Positions 22,041 through 34,094 are shown, numbered from the stretch's first letter. The stretch is DNA of 64,000 bases from Lepidodermella squamata (GCA_047495785.1 JBLDXI010000007.1:2418001-2482000), one strand, 5' to 3'. The notes: a model not told the origin generated them from the letters alone. Made by a program: numbers and translations.

Positions 22041-22820
22041 TTTCAATGCGAAATGTATATTTATGTATACGAACGCGGAACGTGAGCTAATAACCAATGC
22101 GATAAGCAGAAATGTATGTTTATGTGAAATGTATATATGGTACGAGGCTAAGTAATACAGTGCTCCCCCGATATTTGCAGGGGGTCGGGGTCCACGCAAG
22201 GGTTGCTTTTATAGAGGGCTAGCGATGAATCATAAGTGCGTCACAGGTTTTTTTCTCAGTTGCTAGGACGACGTTGATTTAAGTGGTTAGCCATATCCAA
22301 AATAATCTGGTCTGAATGAATTATTCTTGCAATAATTTTCGATGTGGCCCATTTCATTTTTTAAGCAAGATTTGTTCACTTAAATTCCAATCATTAAATT
22401 TTGACGAATACTATTTTGAAATATTTTTCAACCCATAGATTTTTTTATATGATAAGGTACATAAATACTAAAAACCTTAAACAGAATTCAAAATGTGGTA
22501 ATTGCAGGTATCTCGTTTTCGGAGTTTGAGCTTCATTTGAAAAATCGCCCACCCTCCCCATTTAGCGGCATCGTTAAAGGCTTAGTTAAACGAAGCTTTG
22601 TCAAAATTGCAATTCACTTCTTTTCCCTTTTCATCCAATTTTTTCAACCCAGTTACTGATAAGAGATAAGGGGAATGCGATAAGCACCAATTTTGTGTAG
22701 GTGAATGCAAAGATGACGCAGAATAGAAGCTCGTGTATCTTTGCAGCGAGAGATCCTTTCATACGCATCAAATAATAGCACTGAGAAATACCTACCTTTG
22801 AAGAGCGATTGAGGTCCACG
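22041..22820. other. Divergent spacer between ASB and LAMP genes, copy A
   Basis: AT-rich; no supported frame. Must contain both promoters. A copy of 22620-22820 lies upstream of each other LAMP gene (near 53990 and 57050), so this part of the LAMP promoter travelled with the gene. Confidence 0.45.
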
Positions 22821-23910
22821 ATGTTTAAATTGTTATCCCTCCCTTGTGTCTTGGTATGCAATGAACAATTCGTAATGAAGCATTTTCATTGTAGTTACTG
22901 TTTCGCTTAGCTGGCAGGTTTGGCCTGTGCTGAAGTAAATCTCAGTGACAGAGCTGCTCTCCCCAATGCAACACCGGTTGCAGAGATAGATTGGTCGAAC
23001 AAGTTCGTACTTGAAGACGAATCTGGTCATGCTTGTGCCATCCTCGTTGCTGAATACTTCAACGTTACGGCAGTGGATTGCAACGGAATCTATGGTAGCT
23101 GGCTTATCGTCAAGAACAACACCAAGGTTGAGGGAAACTGCGAAGCTGAGTTCAACTTTATGAAGATTATCGATGCCGCCAATAAGGTTCAGGTCAGTGC
23201 TTTCGATTAGATCCTGATGAAATGAATTACTTGGGCTGTGTTTTGTTGAGTTCCAGAGATGCTTTCAGCAAAACTGAAATGCTTTCTTATCTTTGAAACC
23301 TACTGTCGTGGAATGACAAATTTTAGATTGATTATTTATATGATCTTGCCTCTTGCCCTCGGAATCCTTAAACAAACCTGATTTCTCGTGTATCCATTAC
23401 GGAATTATATAATTGAAGTTGTCATACTTTTTTAAGGTCTGGTTCAACTTCACCAAGACTGGCAACGATAACTTCCATATTGGCTACGCTGCTGTTGCTT
23501 TCGGCCTCGTGGATGCTCCCATGTGCATTGATTCGCGTGACATGGTAAGCAGTGACATGAGAGCTCCTGAGGGCTACGTTTACCGCTGCAAAGCCGAGAC
23601 AAGCATGGTCTTCGGAACAGCCATCGTATACTTGTCAGGCGTCAAGTTGCAAGCTTTCCATCAAGGCAATAGCACTGACTTGACTGGTATGGATGAGTAC
23701 ATCTGCGCGGAGGATGACCCCGAGTCAAACATTCTATCGATCGTCGTCAGTTCCCTGGCTGTTCTATTCATCATAATCGGCATAGTAATCCTTGTGCTCA
23801 TTGTGCGTGCGGTCTATTTCAACGGCTTTTATGTGAAAAAGAGCGAGCCAATTTTAGGTGTAAATCACGATGAGCCAGCGAAACTAAATAAAAGATTATT
23901 CTATGGCTAG
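22821..23910 (+). CDS. LAMP-like lysosomal membrane glycoprotein, copy A
   Basis: Exons 22821-22853, 22911-23192 and 23437-23910 give 262 aa. The exon 1/2 junction completes a signal peptide (MFKLLSLPCVLLAGLACAE). The luminal domain has LAMP-type blocks: an early Cys region (FVLEDESGHACAILVAEYF), WLIVKNNTKVEGNCEAEF, VWFNFTKTGNDNFHIGY, the GYVYRCKAE...VKLQAFH strand pair and a final Cys (EYICAEDD). The transmembrane helix ILSIVVSSLAVLFIIIGIVI and a short cytoplasmic tail follow. LAMPs are abundant glycoproteins of late endosomes and lysosomes. The tail YFNGFYVKKSEPIL has no exact GYxx-phi at the very end, so sorting may differ. A transposon remnant begins 15 bp after the stop. Confidence 0.72.
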
Positions 23911-23924
23911 CTATAGAATACCTA

Positions 23925-24547
23925 CAGGGTGTTTCATAAAAATTCGTACGAGATGCATGATATTAGCATGCAGAGATAATATAAGAAAAGTACTGCCGTT
24001 ATCACAAGGTTGCATTGTTCTTGTATTAAGCGTCAATGCTCATGGCAGAAGTTCAGCAGAGCTCCGAATTCGCCGCGCTTGTTGTGAGTTTAAAAGATCG
24101 ACTTTGAAAACATATAGGCAGAGCTGTGATAGTCCATGATTAGCCAAGGACGTTACGATGAGCTCAATCGCCACGGTACATGACTGCGGGGTTTACCGAT
24201 TAGCAATTGTTCGGCCAGGCCATTTGAAGAAGTAGGATTAAATTATTCCCGAATATTTCATTTACATTTCTAGAATAAAAGTGAAGGGGAGATAACTTAT
24301 TCGGCCAAACTACGGAGTCAAGTTATGCGAGAGTGGAAAATTAAATTTACCCTAAATTTTTCACGTCAACTCATACGAAATTAATAAATATTTAAATGAC
24401 TATTTTTAGTGACATCTCATCCGTTACAACTCGGCCGGGGGGTCAAGGGATGAGTTGTCACTAAAATTATTTGTTTGATATTTAAATAATTTTTGATAAT
24501 ATTTTTTAAAATTCAGAAAAAATACGAGGAAATTTTTGGCCACCCTG
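23925..24547. mobile_element. Non-autonomous Tc1/mariner-type element (copy A)
   Basis: 623 bp bounded by TA dinucleotides (23923-23924 and 24548-24549) and short inverted ends CAGGGTG...CACCCTG, the same first seven bases as the big mariner at 44602. No coding frame. It contains a long imperfect palindrome at 24413-24475 (TTTTAGTGACATCTCATCC against GGATGAGTTGTCACTAAAA). It is present at the same place in unit 2 (55243-55834), so it inserted before the duplication. Confidence 0.6.
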
Positions 24548-25558
24548 TATGATATCACCCGGAATTCTCTATAAATCGGATGTACAGAAATTTAACTGGA
24601 ATGATGCCAAATAGGAATCTAAATTCCAAATAAGCTCAAATATTTTAACGTGAGAGCTAATTTTGTCTTGGCAGAGTAAGATCGATAGGTAATATTTTGT
24701 ACGATTTTTTTCCCATGAAGAATTACTGAGGAATGAAAAATGTATAGCTTAAGGGCAAAGGGGATAAGACATTGTTTCAGCTGAAACCATTTATAATTCA
24801 AAGGGAGCTTCTGAGATACAATAATTATGTGCATCAAAACTATACTTGTTGAAATGGACCTCATCTTCAGCGACTAGACACTTCGTATTTACAACAGAAA
24901 ACCGGTCGAAATAACAAAAATTGATTCAGAGTTGAAGCTCTAAATTCACAGTCCCAAAATGAGCTCACTCAAAAATGGGGCGCATTTTTTACCCGAAATG
25001 CTAAGTCATTTTCGAAGTATGCTAATGCAGAAACATTAGCACTTAGTTGGTGATGGCGCAATAGCGCAAATGGCGTTGGCGATTGCTCTAAGAGTCGCGC
25101 GTTAACGTCGTCTCCGCCCATCATTGTCGTAGCATGCTCGCGGACTGGCGCGACACCCTACGCGCATTTGAAGCTATTGCAGACGCTAGATTTCTGAAAT
25201 GCGTGCTTTTCACTTTAGAGTTATTGAAAAACATGCATTTTAAATTCAAAGAATTTTCAGCTGAATAGCAAAATATCGATAGCTAAGAACCCCTCACGAA
25301 ACATTTTCGGAGCCCGAATTTTCGAACTGCAGGGTCTTTCTGTCTGGTTTTCTTGCCTGGGCCTCTCTCGACCTGAATGGTACGGTATCCCACGTAACGC
25401 CCATACTTCACACCTTCTTTGCTCCTTGCAACAAAGACTCATATAAATGCGCTTAAAAGTAAGCATGGTACATTGTATCAAAGATTGTATTCATGCAAAA
25501 TACAATCTTTTTTTAAGCAGAGAAAAGCGCAAACGACTTGAAGCTTGAAGCTCCCACC
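24548..25558. other. Spacer past the right end of unit 1
   Basis: Homology to unit 2 continues to about 24911 and then stops. No gene is supported; short frames on the minus strand at 24619-24864 and 25257-25481 show no features. Confidence 0.45.
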
Positions 25559-25559
25559 C

Positions 25560-25827
25560 AGAGCGAAGTACTGCTAGGGATGGTAGGGATCATCCCTACC
25601 AGTTCCATCGATCCGTGCCGTGAGCTCATTCAGGTACCAAGTACCTAAGGGGGGACTTCTAGTCCCTACCAGTTCCGCGCAGAGAGCGAAGTACCGCTAG
25701 GGATGGTAGGGATCATCCCTACTAGTTCCATCGGTCCGCAAGGTGAGCTCAGAAAAAGACCAAAGGGGGACCCTTATGTCGATTTTCCTTATCCCTATCA
25801 GTTCAGCGGTCCTACTTCGCTCTATGC
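25560..25827. repeat. MITE-like repeat, one complete copy plus a tandem partial copy
   Basis: The complete copy 25679-25827 has inverted ends (GCAGAGAGCGAAGTACC and the complement of a similar GAGCGAAGTAGG sequence). It is preceded directly by a partial copy (25563-25678) of the same GAGCGAAGTAC...CCCTACCAGTTCC sequence. A relative lies at 34488-34635. No coding frame; the 99-codon frame over it is chance. Confidence 0.6.
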
Positions 25828-26171
25828 TTCGCCCATTAGAAACATACAAACAAACCTCGAACAATTCAAGTACAGCAAAGTTAAGATAGTGAAATTCAAC
25901 CAAAGTTCACCTCAGAATGTTCGAACGCACCTCTCTAGCGAAAGCACAAGATCGGCTGTTAGCGGCTGTTGGTTCTGGATCGCTTTTAGCTCTCAGCTTT
26001 GAATACTTTTTACTGAGAGTCAAAAATGACTAGACGAATTGTGCGAATGTTCGATCATTGCTTAGAATTTTTAGGTTATGAATAAATTATTTACAGTGGC
26101 ATCCTATTCCGCATTTTCGTAAACAAGCCGACGAGGTGTGAAATCGAAATCGTTGAACACTTGTTTCCGAC

Positions 26172-29100
26172 ATGAAACTGCTCATCGTGCTAAGCTACCT
26201 GGGCAGCGCCATTGGTCAAGGAATACCCCGATGTGGAACGGTGGTTCCACAGTTGAGCCTCTTCAGCCATGTTGACGCAGATCGAGCGGTTAACTGGGAT
26301 TTGTACCAGCTGTTGGACGCGGCGAATTCACCACTGAATGCTACTCGTCTCTCTATAGGAGGATGGCATGGCAACGCTGGCCTACGGTCGAAAAGCGTTA
26401 GTATTGCGATTATTTCCGATCTTTCATATCACGCTTTTGTATTTTACCAGTTTTTTACGCTGACAAATTTCTACATCGAAGTTGTGGTTTACATTACCTC
26501 GCCAATGACTGGGGTTGCAGAAGGCGTTCAAATTACGATCGGCAACAACGCTTCAATGAACCCGTTCACAGGTAAGGCCTCTGGGCAGCATAAAATTTGT
26601 CAAGTCATCATTGGTTTTTTAAGCGGGCAATTATTATGGCATTGATTGGACATCATTTGTTGGCATGGGCGTCCACTCAATCCCCTTCCTAGGGACCTAT
26701 TTGAGCTGGATGAGCACAGTCCCATATGGACAAGACAGCCCGCCCTATTACTGCTCAGTTCGCGATGTCATCGCGTGTCAGTCAGGTATCGATGCTAACA
26801 CTTGGATGCTTAACACGCTCGTCAAGATTCAAGTTCGCGTCGAGGCTGGTTACAAAATGTCTATAGCTTCGTGTTTCGGTAATGGCACATGCTTGGGCCC
26901 ATTAAATGGGTCGTCGAGTCTCTACTCGTTGCTGAGCTCTTTCTCAGGTCAGCAGATGGTTCTCGGCGTTAGTACAAGAAATGGGGGAAATTCAAATCAA
27001 GTTGATATCCTAAGCATCGGCGTCTACGATTGTTCGAACGATTCATCTCCGAACCGGTATGTTCAAAATTATGTTAAAGAAATAAGAGTACCAATTATGC
27101 TTCGGCAGGATACCTATTTCTGGGACATTCTCACCCCAATGGTCTCTTATCAATCACGTGGCCGATCGAGCTAGGTATTGGGACTACTACCCCTACGCTG
27201 GTATGAGTTCAGCCGGTCAGCAGGCTAACACAACCCGACTGTCATCAGAGGGTTCAGCTAACGTCGAAACTGGCCTGTGGAATAGAATAGTAAGTCACTA
27301 CGTATTCCGTGCTTACATTACCATGCCAAAATGGCTCGTTTTATAGTTCATTGTACCATTTTGCCCCGTTTGTAGTAACATGAAATATTTATGGTGATAC
27401 CGTAATCCGGTACAACTTCGAACAGGTACAAGTTTGAACATTTCTCTGAAACCATGGGGATCTACCGCTTGGGAATTTCACTGAATATGGGTCTCGTTGA
27501 GATGTAACATTTTGCCAAGTTTCATGAATACAACCCCCACGGTCTCTTTCTTAAAAATTCCCGAAAAATAAACGTTTTCGGTCTACTTTGAAGTGTTGTC
27601 CGGCGATAACAGTAGCAGATATCCCCGAGGTCCAACTTGGCGAATTCAAGCTTATACTTTTCTGAAGAAGTAGCCAAAAAGGCACGCCCTTCTACAGAGT
27701 GGTTTTCGCGTGGCATGCGCTCAAGGTTGCAAGGGTAGCCGGTACAACTTTGAACACTCGAAAGTACAAGTTTGAACACGGTAGAAATTCATTATTTTTC
27801 AAGGAGAATTTTTCAAGTTTTTTAAAGACTTCGCTCGCATTTACTGAACTCCACTAGGCTCCATAGAGAACGTAGGGATCAGAAAAAAGACTTCTTATCT
27901 CGTATTGGCAACGAATTAATTTCAAATACCGAGTATAAAGTCAACCATAAAAATGTTGATGGCTTATTATTTTTAAATGTTCACGCACTCCGTCCTCTAT
28001 GGGCAAACCAGAGCAGGGTTTTTTTTTAATTCGCAACAATTCGAACAGTATATACTGTATTTTGTGTATTGTCGTTCGAAAATAGCACTTTCTACAAAAA
28101 ATGAAATAATGATTTTCCACGCGTTCGTAAATTCGCTGTTTTTCAAACAGCATAAAGTGTATTTTTCCAGCACATGATTTTTGAATCTGTGCAATATGCA
28201 GAAATAGTAAGCCATTCGCAAATATGACTTTATTAATCAGGCGAAATCGATGTGGAGGGTTCGACTCCTCGTGGGGTCAAGCCATTTTTATCTTATAATT
28301 TTCGCCCCGGCACTTTTTATGCGCACAAGCAGCCCCATTTCTACACTTTGCACACTTTTTCTGGCTGTATTTTTTGTAGGAAAAATAGGGCTGTATTTTC
28401 TGTATTTTTTATTCGAATTCGTAGAAAATACAGGAGAAATACAGTATTTCTGTAGCGAATTTTCGAATGCAACAAACTGTAGCTGTAGCTGTATTTACTG
28501 TTGCGAATAAAAAAACCCCTCAGTGAGTTGAAAATCGCAAATTTCACGCGAAATTCTCGCCACGAATAAATATACGATTTTTTCCGCACAAACTGCCGGA
28601 TAGTGCCGAATTAGTGCCAAATCGGGGCTGAATCAATGCTGTATATAGTGCCGAATGAGAAAATAGACATTTTAAACTCTAATTGACTCTAATTGAGGCG
28701 ACTTCGTAATTCAAACGTTTACACACAGAACCACAAAATGAATGAAAATAAATTGAAATTACGATGATCAGGGATGAGTACTGATCTATGGGTAACTTCA
28801 AAAAATAACCGGCGACTCATTTTTTAAACCAATATCCTGCGACTAAATTTATAAATATTTTGTAAAAGAAATAAAGAAGTAAAAATAAATCACATAATAT
28901 ATTCAATATTATCCGGATCGTATCGTAAAATATGCCTTCTTAGTGGCCGAATTATAAACTCATAAAACCTTCTTCCAAGCAGGGATTTTTTGATATTTTC
29001 TAAACAGGCGGGCATTTTTTGATATAGAAATATCAAGAAATCCCTGTCTGTCCAAAAAATATCACCAAAAACCCCACTTGTCAAACACACAAGAGAAACC

Positions 29101-32100
29101 CAAAAAGTTCAAGCAACACTCCAAAACGATTTTATTAAGAATCACGAAAAATTTGGCATAATTTTGGGAGAAATTGCACACGCCAGGCATCGAATCGGGC
29201 AGCATTCACCCCAATCAAACAGCACTTAGCCACGAGCTCGGGAAAATCGGGCAGAATTCGTCCAGAAATTGGTGAAATTCGGGCAGAATTCGTCCAGCAT
29301 GTCGCGGAAATACAGCGAATCGAGCGAAGTAGACGAATTTGCTGAAACCGTGACAAATTGCGGCTATTCGTTCAAGATTTCGTCGATCGTGTTCTTCGTC
29401 GACTTAGAAGCAGCTCTGCAAAGCGAGTTGCCGAAGGCGCATTGATAGCCATCAGAAGCCAATCGAGCAGAACCAGTGCGAGAGCTCGATTGCAAGATTC
29501 AGCACCAGCAATTTGTTTGGCGTGCCAGAAATGCGGAAAATTCGATGTGAAAAACGAACCAAAAACTCGCAAAATGAAGAATGCGTGAAAAAAATGAGCA
29601 AGAAACAAATTTTTCATGATTTTTTTAAGTTGGATGTTGAACACCTTTCTTTTAAACATCTTTTAATTTCAAATTAAATCAATAGAAATTCTGCGAGAGT
29701 GTACCATACAATACTAGTAACCCTGAAAATTTTACGATGCGACCCGGATAACACACATATACGGGAGCCATTCAAATTATATGGGTTTCAAATCGACTTC
29801 AGGCGATTATAAACCCATATACCCTTCTTGTCTTCCGTATATTATATAATAATTAAAAAAAATATTTGTTCTGAAGGTCAGGCGCGAAAATTCATAGCCA
29901 CGCAGGCAGTCAGCGGCATTTCCAACCGTTAAACGGCATTTCCAGACTTAGCAATCGGCTATAAACTTAGTTTAGCTGTCAGTAGATGTCTAAATCGATT
30001 GCAGAACAGGTGCCAAAAGTGCCTAATAAAAGTGCTGAAAATGGGTGCAGAATGGTGCCCAATTTAGTGCCGGAAAATCCGAAAGGTGGATTTTTTATTA
30101 CACTCTTTATAGGATTGGTGTTCAAAGATCAAAGTTGTACTTTCGGGGTACCCGGTACCCGTTGCCAAATCCTTACGCTTGCGAATTTCCGAGAATAAAA
30201 AATATCAGGATGCTACGCAAGGCGGCCCCTATCGAACTACGTTGAAAACCCGACCAAAATCGCATCTGTTGAATTTACACAGCAAATTGAAGTTTGCATG
30301 GACGTAGGTGTTCAAAGTTGTACCGGATTACGGTACATCATGTTGAAATAAGATGACTCACTGTTGGAGGAAACGCACTTGCTACATCGTACCCTCGTCA
30401 GTTAGAGAATTTCAGACGGGAAAACCCGGAAAATCAGCGTGAAAATCATTTGCTCTAAAAATGCAAAAGGAAATATTCCATGTTCCAGATGCCGACTCGC
30501 GCCCCGATTCCGATTGCTAGTGACATTTTCAACGCATCTAGCAACATTTCAAACACTGGCTCGAAAACAGCGAAATTGAAATTTTGTATTTTGCAGTACT
30601 TGCGCCCAGGGAATTGTGAGCTGTCGTAATATGTAGGGGTGTAGCGCAGCGCCCCATGGTGTCCTATGGGCCTCAATGGACTAAATGACAAAAATAGATC
30701 CACACTAAGAAACAAGGCTTTTTTTGAACATTTCCAGACTCCAAATAAAAACTGCCAGCTAACGCTCGCGAGTTTCCTTAATTTCAGTCATTTTACGAAG
30801 GTGTCCTAAGGTGAGCCATTCTCATAGGACTCTGCTGTGTCATACGAGACAAAAATTATCGCTGGTATAGCGAATAGTTGATGATGAAAAATTTATTTCC
30901 TTGACTTTCGCAGCCTTTCAACACGCCTAGTTTTCAAATGGAACTAACGGTCCGCATAACAGATTCAGACAACGCCTCGTCGCCAGGATTTGCGCTTATA
31001 ATAGCTAACAACGCATCGATCGGTCGACCATCAACTTCTCGTATGTTGAGCGCGACATCCATCTGAATAAGACATTGGCTTCCTCTTCCAAAAAAAAAAT
31101 AAAATGCTATAATAGCCCATATTTTCCACTTGCAGAAAATGGGTTCAGTTTAGATTCCAGCAAGTTCATCGGCTTCGCTGTAGCAGCGAATAGTTTCGCA
31201 GGAACTCTGGCTGCAACGGTCACCGCATCTCCACCTGGTGGAGGCACGCTTTTCAACCAAAATTGCAATACGCCAGGCTTGGTAATCTGCACATCGCTCA
31301 GCTTAATAGCAGCTCGAAATAACCTGGTCAAATACCAAATACGGGTTGAGAATGGCACTTTTCTCTCGGTTAGGTTAATTAATCTGTTCGATTCCTTCCT
31401 CAATGTTCCTTTCAGGTTTCAACGTGTTTCGTTGATGGCACGTGCTTTGGACCTTCCACGGCCACTCTCCCTGTCAATCTAGCGAGTCTGATGGCAACAG
31501 AAACTATGATGCTAGGAATAGGTGCTCGGAACGGTCCGACATCGGACACAATAGATGTGATCAGCCTGGCGGTTTATGACCTCTCAGCATCAACAACAAC
31601 TACGCCATCTGCAAGAAATACAAAGCAGATGCTGGTAACGACGGCATCGACCACCACTTCGAATAGCGAATTTCCGATTCCGCAGCTTAACGAAGGCAAC
31701 TTCGTACCTACAGTTGAAATTGGTGATCTGCTACCCTGCAAAGCTATCGGCATAGCCTATCGCTCGCCCAGTACGAATACGCAAATTTACGCGACTCTTA
31801 CTTTTGATCGACTAACAGCTGTTCATCAGGCCGAGCGGGAAGTCTCGCTTTGGGGCTCTCTTCTACTGCAGTGGGTGGTCTCTGCATGCGAAGCTACGTA
31901 CACAGCTCCCGATTTAGACGAGAAAGAACGCCTGGTCTCAACTCGTCGAACAGACATCTGGCGGCCGTCACTGATTTTCGCCAACAAAACGCCCGACTTT
32001 GACTCGAGCAACCCGGCTGGCGGGTCGACGATGGACATCGCCTACTACCCAACTGTCCCGAACCGAACGTTGTATTTCCACTGGAACCGTGTCGGAACCT

Positions 32101-32762
32101 ACACAACCAGCTGCAATCTCGATCTGACAAACTTCCCGTTCGATAAGCAAACCTGCGATCTGACGATGCTCATGTCCGAATCGGCCTACTTTCTCTCCTT
32201 CGGTGGGGTACATGTTGTGGCTGTTGATCTATCGTACGGAACCTGGGCGTTCGACTCGCTGTCAGTGACGCATGGTAACGTAACCAGTGTCGCCAGGTTA
32301 TCAGTCCCAGTCTCCTATGCGAAGGTGAAATTATTCTTCAAGCGCTCGCCAGGCTTCTACATCGTCAACATGGTTGTGCCCTGCTACATTCTGATCAGCC
32401 TCGCCTTCGCAACTTTCTTCATGGACCCGGGTCTGCCTGATCGTCCGAGCATTTGCTGCACAATCATGCTGTCGCTGGTTGTTGCCCAGTCGGATGTACT
32501 CTCGAGCGTTCCCGCGACGGGTCAATCAATTCTGTACGCGAATTACATTCTCACCCTTACTGGTATAATAGCCTGCATCGCCTTCTACGAGATCGTTACG
32601 TCTTGCCTGGTATCGAAAGACGAAGCCAAGTACGTGAGGCGCTTTCCTGTTATCGGCGATTTGTCGGCGCCGCTTATCAATCTGCTCGACAGCCTCGCCT
32701 TCTTGGTAGCTTTCGAGTGCGTTCTCGTCGTCAATCTCTACTTCGCATACGAAATCGACTGA
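26172..32762 (+). CDS. Tandem L-type-lectin-like domains fused to a Cys-loop ion channel
   Basis: Seven exons: 26172-26396, 26451-26571, 26624-27056, 27109-27289, 30914-31040, 31136-31368, 31416-32762; 888 aa. Signal peptide MKLLIVLSYLGSAIGQG. Lectin-like domain 1 runs to about residue 260: NWDLYQ, FYIEVVVYI, VKIQVRVEAGYKMSIASC, MVLGVSTRNGGNSNQVDILS. Domain 2 to about residue 500 has matching blocks (YWDYYP, FQMELTVRI, VKYQIRVENGTFLSVSTC, MMLGIGARNGPTSDTIDVIS). The pattern is that of ERGIC-53/VIP36-type lectins. A Thr-rich linker follows in the same exon as the channel: Cys-loop with 13 residues (C-NLDLTNFPFDKQT-C), M1 FYIVNMVVPCYILISLAFAT, M2-M3, a very short M3-M4 loop and M4. Both lectin domains keep one intron at the same place and phase. 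The M1-M2 loop lacks the usual GEK or PAR motif, so ion selectivity is unclear. A 3.6 kb intron 4 is filled by a transposon. Confidence 0.72.
27398..30335. mobile_element. 2.9 kb TIR element inside intron 4 of the lectin-channel gene
   Basis: Inverted ends TACCGTAATCCGGTACAACT at 27398 and its complement ending at 30335. A sub-terminal repeat of the GGTACAACTTTGAACA motif lies near 27741. The interior is AT-rich, with local palindromes (around 28386-28460) and repeated GTGCC-rich stretches (28600-28660, 30010-30070). No transposase is recognisable, so it is non-autonomous or heavily decayed. Confidence 0.6.
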
Positions 32763-32890
32763 GTGCAAGATTTCGTCCAACACTCTGACTCTTTTGCTGT
32801 CTCTCTCAACTGGAAATTTAATTACTGGTGTAATTGTTATGTGACCAGTAAATCACTGCTATTTGTTGTCAGTTTTTCTATAGTTGTTCG

Positions 32891-33388
32891 CCTGCAATTT
32901 TCACTTGGCGGGAGGGGTGAGACGGCAGCAACATTTGCCGTGTTTTTCATGTGTTGTACGTACGATGGTGCGCGCACCTTTTTCGTCGTATTCTGTATTT
33001 CAGCGCGTCGTATGTGCGTCGTGCGTACGACGGAAAAGTTGTACGTACGATGCAGTTTTCGTCGTACGCCTAGGGGGCGTACGAGCGCGCGCGTACGACG
33101 CGCCTTATCACCGAGCGTCGATCTACGCATCTTTCGGCCTGCGCGCGCGCGCGCTCGAGTTATGCGTAAATTTTGTGCGCGCTTCGATTGGTCAACGGGG
33201 CCCGGTCCCAAAATTGAGCTGCGCGCCCGGTCACGAATATCAAAGAAAGCCGATTTTCGCGTTGTATGTTGTATTTCAGCGATTTGTCGTACGCGCGCTG
33301 TATGCTCTCTCGTACGCGCACGATGAGCGTACAACACATGAAAAACACGGTTGCTCTCCTTGATCTTTCGGGCGGAGTCAATTGCAGC
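32891..33388. mobile_element. GC-rich TIR (fold-back) element rich in CGTACG
   Basis: Long imperfect inverted ends: CTGCAATT...CCGTGTTTTTCATGTGTTG on the left matches the complement of 33310-33388. The middle is packed with CGTACG/GTACGAC palindromes. Frames are open on both strands (up to 189 codons) only because the composition lacks stops. Lies between the lectin-channel gene and its dead relative. Confidence 0.55.
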
Positions 33389-33912
33389 CGTGTACGATGA
33401 CTTCACTCGCCAAGTTCGGGCTTTATACCGACTCCGCAGGCTACTCGCTTCTCGATTTTGTTTTGACTTTCTATGTTATGCTATAATCCTTTCATGCGCC
33501 CCTAGTATCCAGTATATGCCCACGTTCTGGCGAAACACAATCCGGTCTGTGTGAAAGATATTTTCAAAACGTCTAGTTAACTTTGTCCGCCCATCTCGCT
33601 GTTGTCAATGAGAAAATAAATAATTTAGGGTGTTGTGACTCCTAGACACTAATTGATAGATTCTACGTTGCAAACAGCCAAACGTCTGAGTTGTGCTGAA
33701 TATAGCTTAAAAGCTTTGCTTCGATGTAGTTTTTCTGTAGGATATTTTATTCGCCATCATAATGCTGACGTGTGCAGCACTGAGTTTGCTGCTGCTAAGC
33801 CTGCGTGGCGTTGAAGCGCTAGCAATAGCCCGATGTGGTACTCTGTTGCCACAGTACTCGCTTTTCGATCACGTGACCGACCGTGCAGCAAACTGGGACT
33901 TCTACCAACAAC

Positions 33913-34094
33913 CAGTGTAGAAGATGGACATTTTGCCGAAAGGGGGATATAGGTAAGGGTCCCCCCTTACATCTCTCAAGTTTCCGTAGGGGCCAGGGAA
34001 AAAATCGTAAGGGTCCCCCCTGTGGTTAGGCTTCGAGCCCGAGGGCTCGAACCAGGGACAATCCCCCCCGTCCCCCCCGCCATCTTCGACACTG
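33913..34094. mobile_element. 182-bp hAT-like MITE
   Basis: Terminal inverted repeats CAGTGTAGAAGATGG and CAGTGTCGAAGATGG (14 of 15 matching), flanked by the 8-bp direct repeat CCAACAAC (33905-33912 and 34095-34102). CAGTG ends plus 8-bp target duplication are hAT hallmarks. The interior is rich in runs of C and G. Removing it restores the lectin reading frame (NWDFYQQ continuing into PGLNASNSPVNAS). Confidence 0.8.

Larger units (their letters stand above)
15044..24911. repeat. Segmental duplication, unit 1 (EGF, PC1-like, ASB, LAMP)
   Basis: Collinear with 40094-56199. Homology starts at the GGGATGAAA motif near 15048 (40106 in unit 2) and ends near 24911 (ACCGGTCGAAAT; 56199 in unit 2). 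The main length difference is the 6785-bp mariner insertion in unit 2. Similarity is uneven: introns and spacers of the left half carry many indels, while the last 1.2 kb is nearly identical. Confidence 0.85.

Noticed and set aside
28240-28290. tRNA-like T-arm (GGGTTCGACTCC)
   Set aside because: No matching acceptor stem, D-arm or anticodon arm could be found around it.
32763-33406. Long overlapping frames on both strands (up to 189 codons)
   Set aside because: They come from stop-poor CGTACG/GCGC repeats inside a TIR element; the products are Arg/Ala-rich low-complexity sequences with no features.
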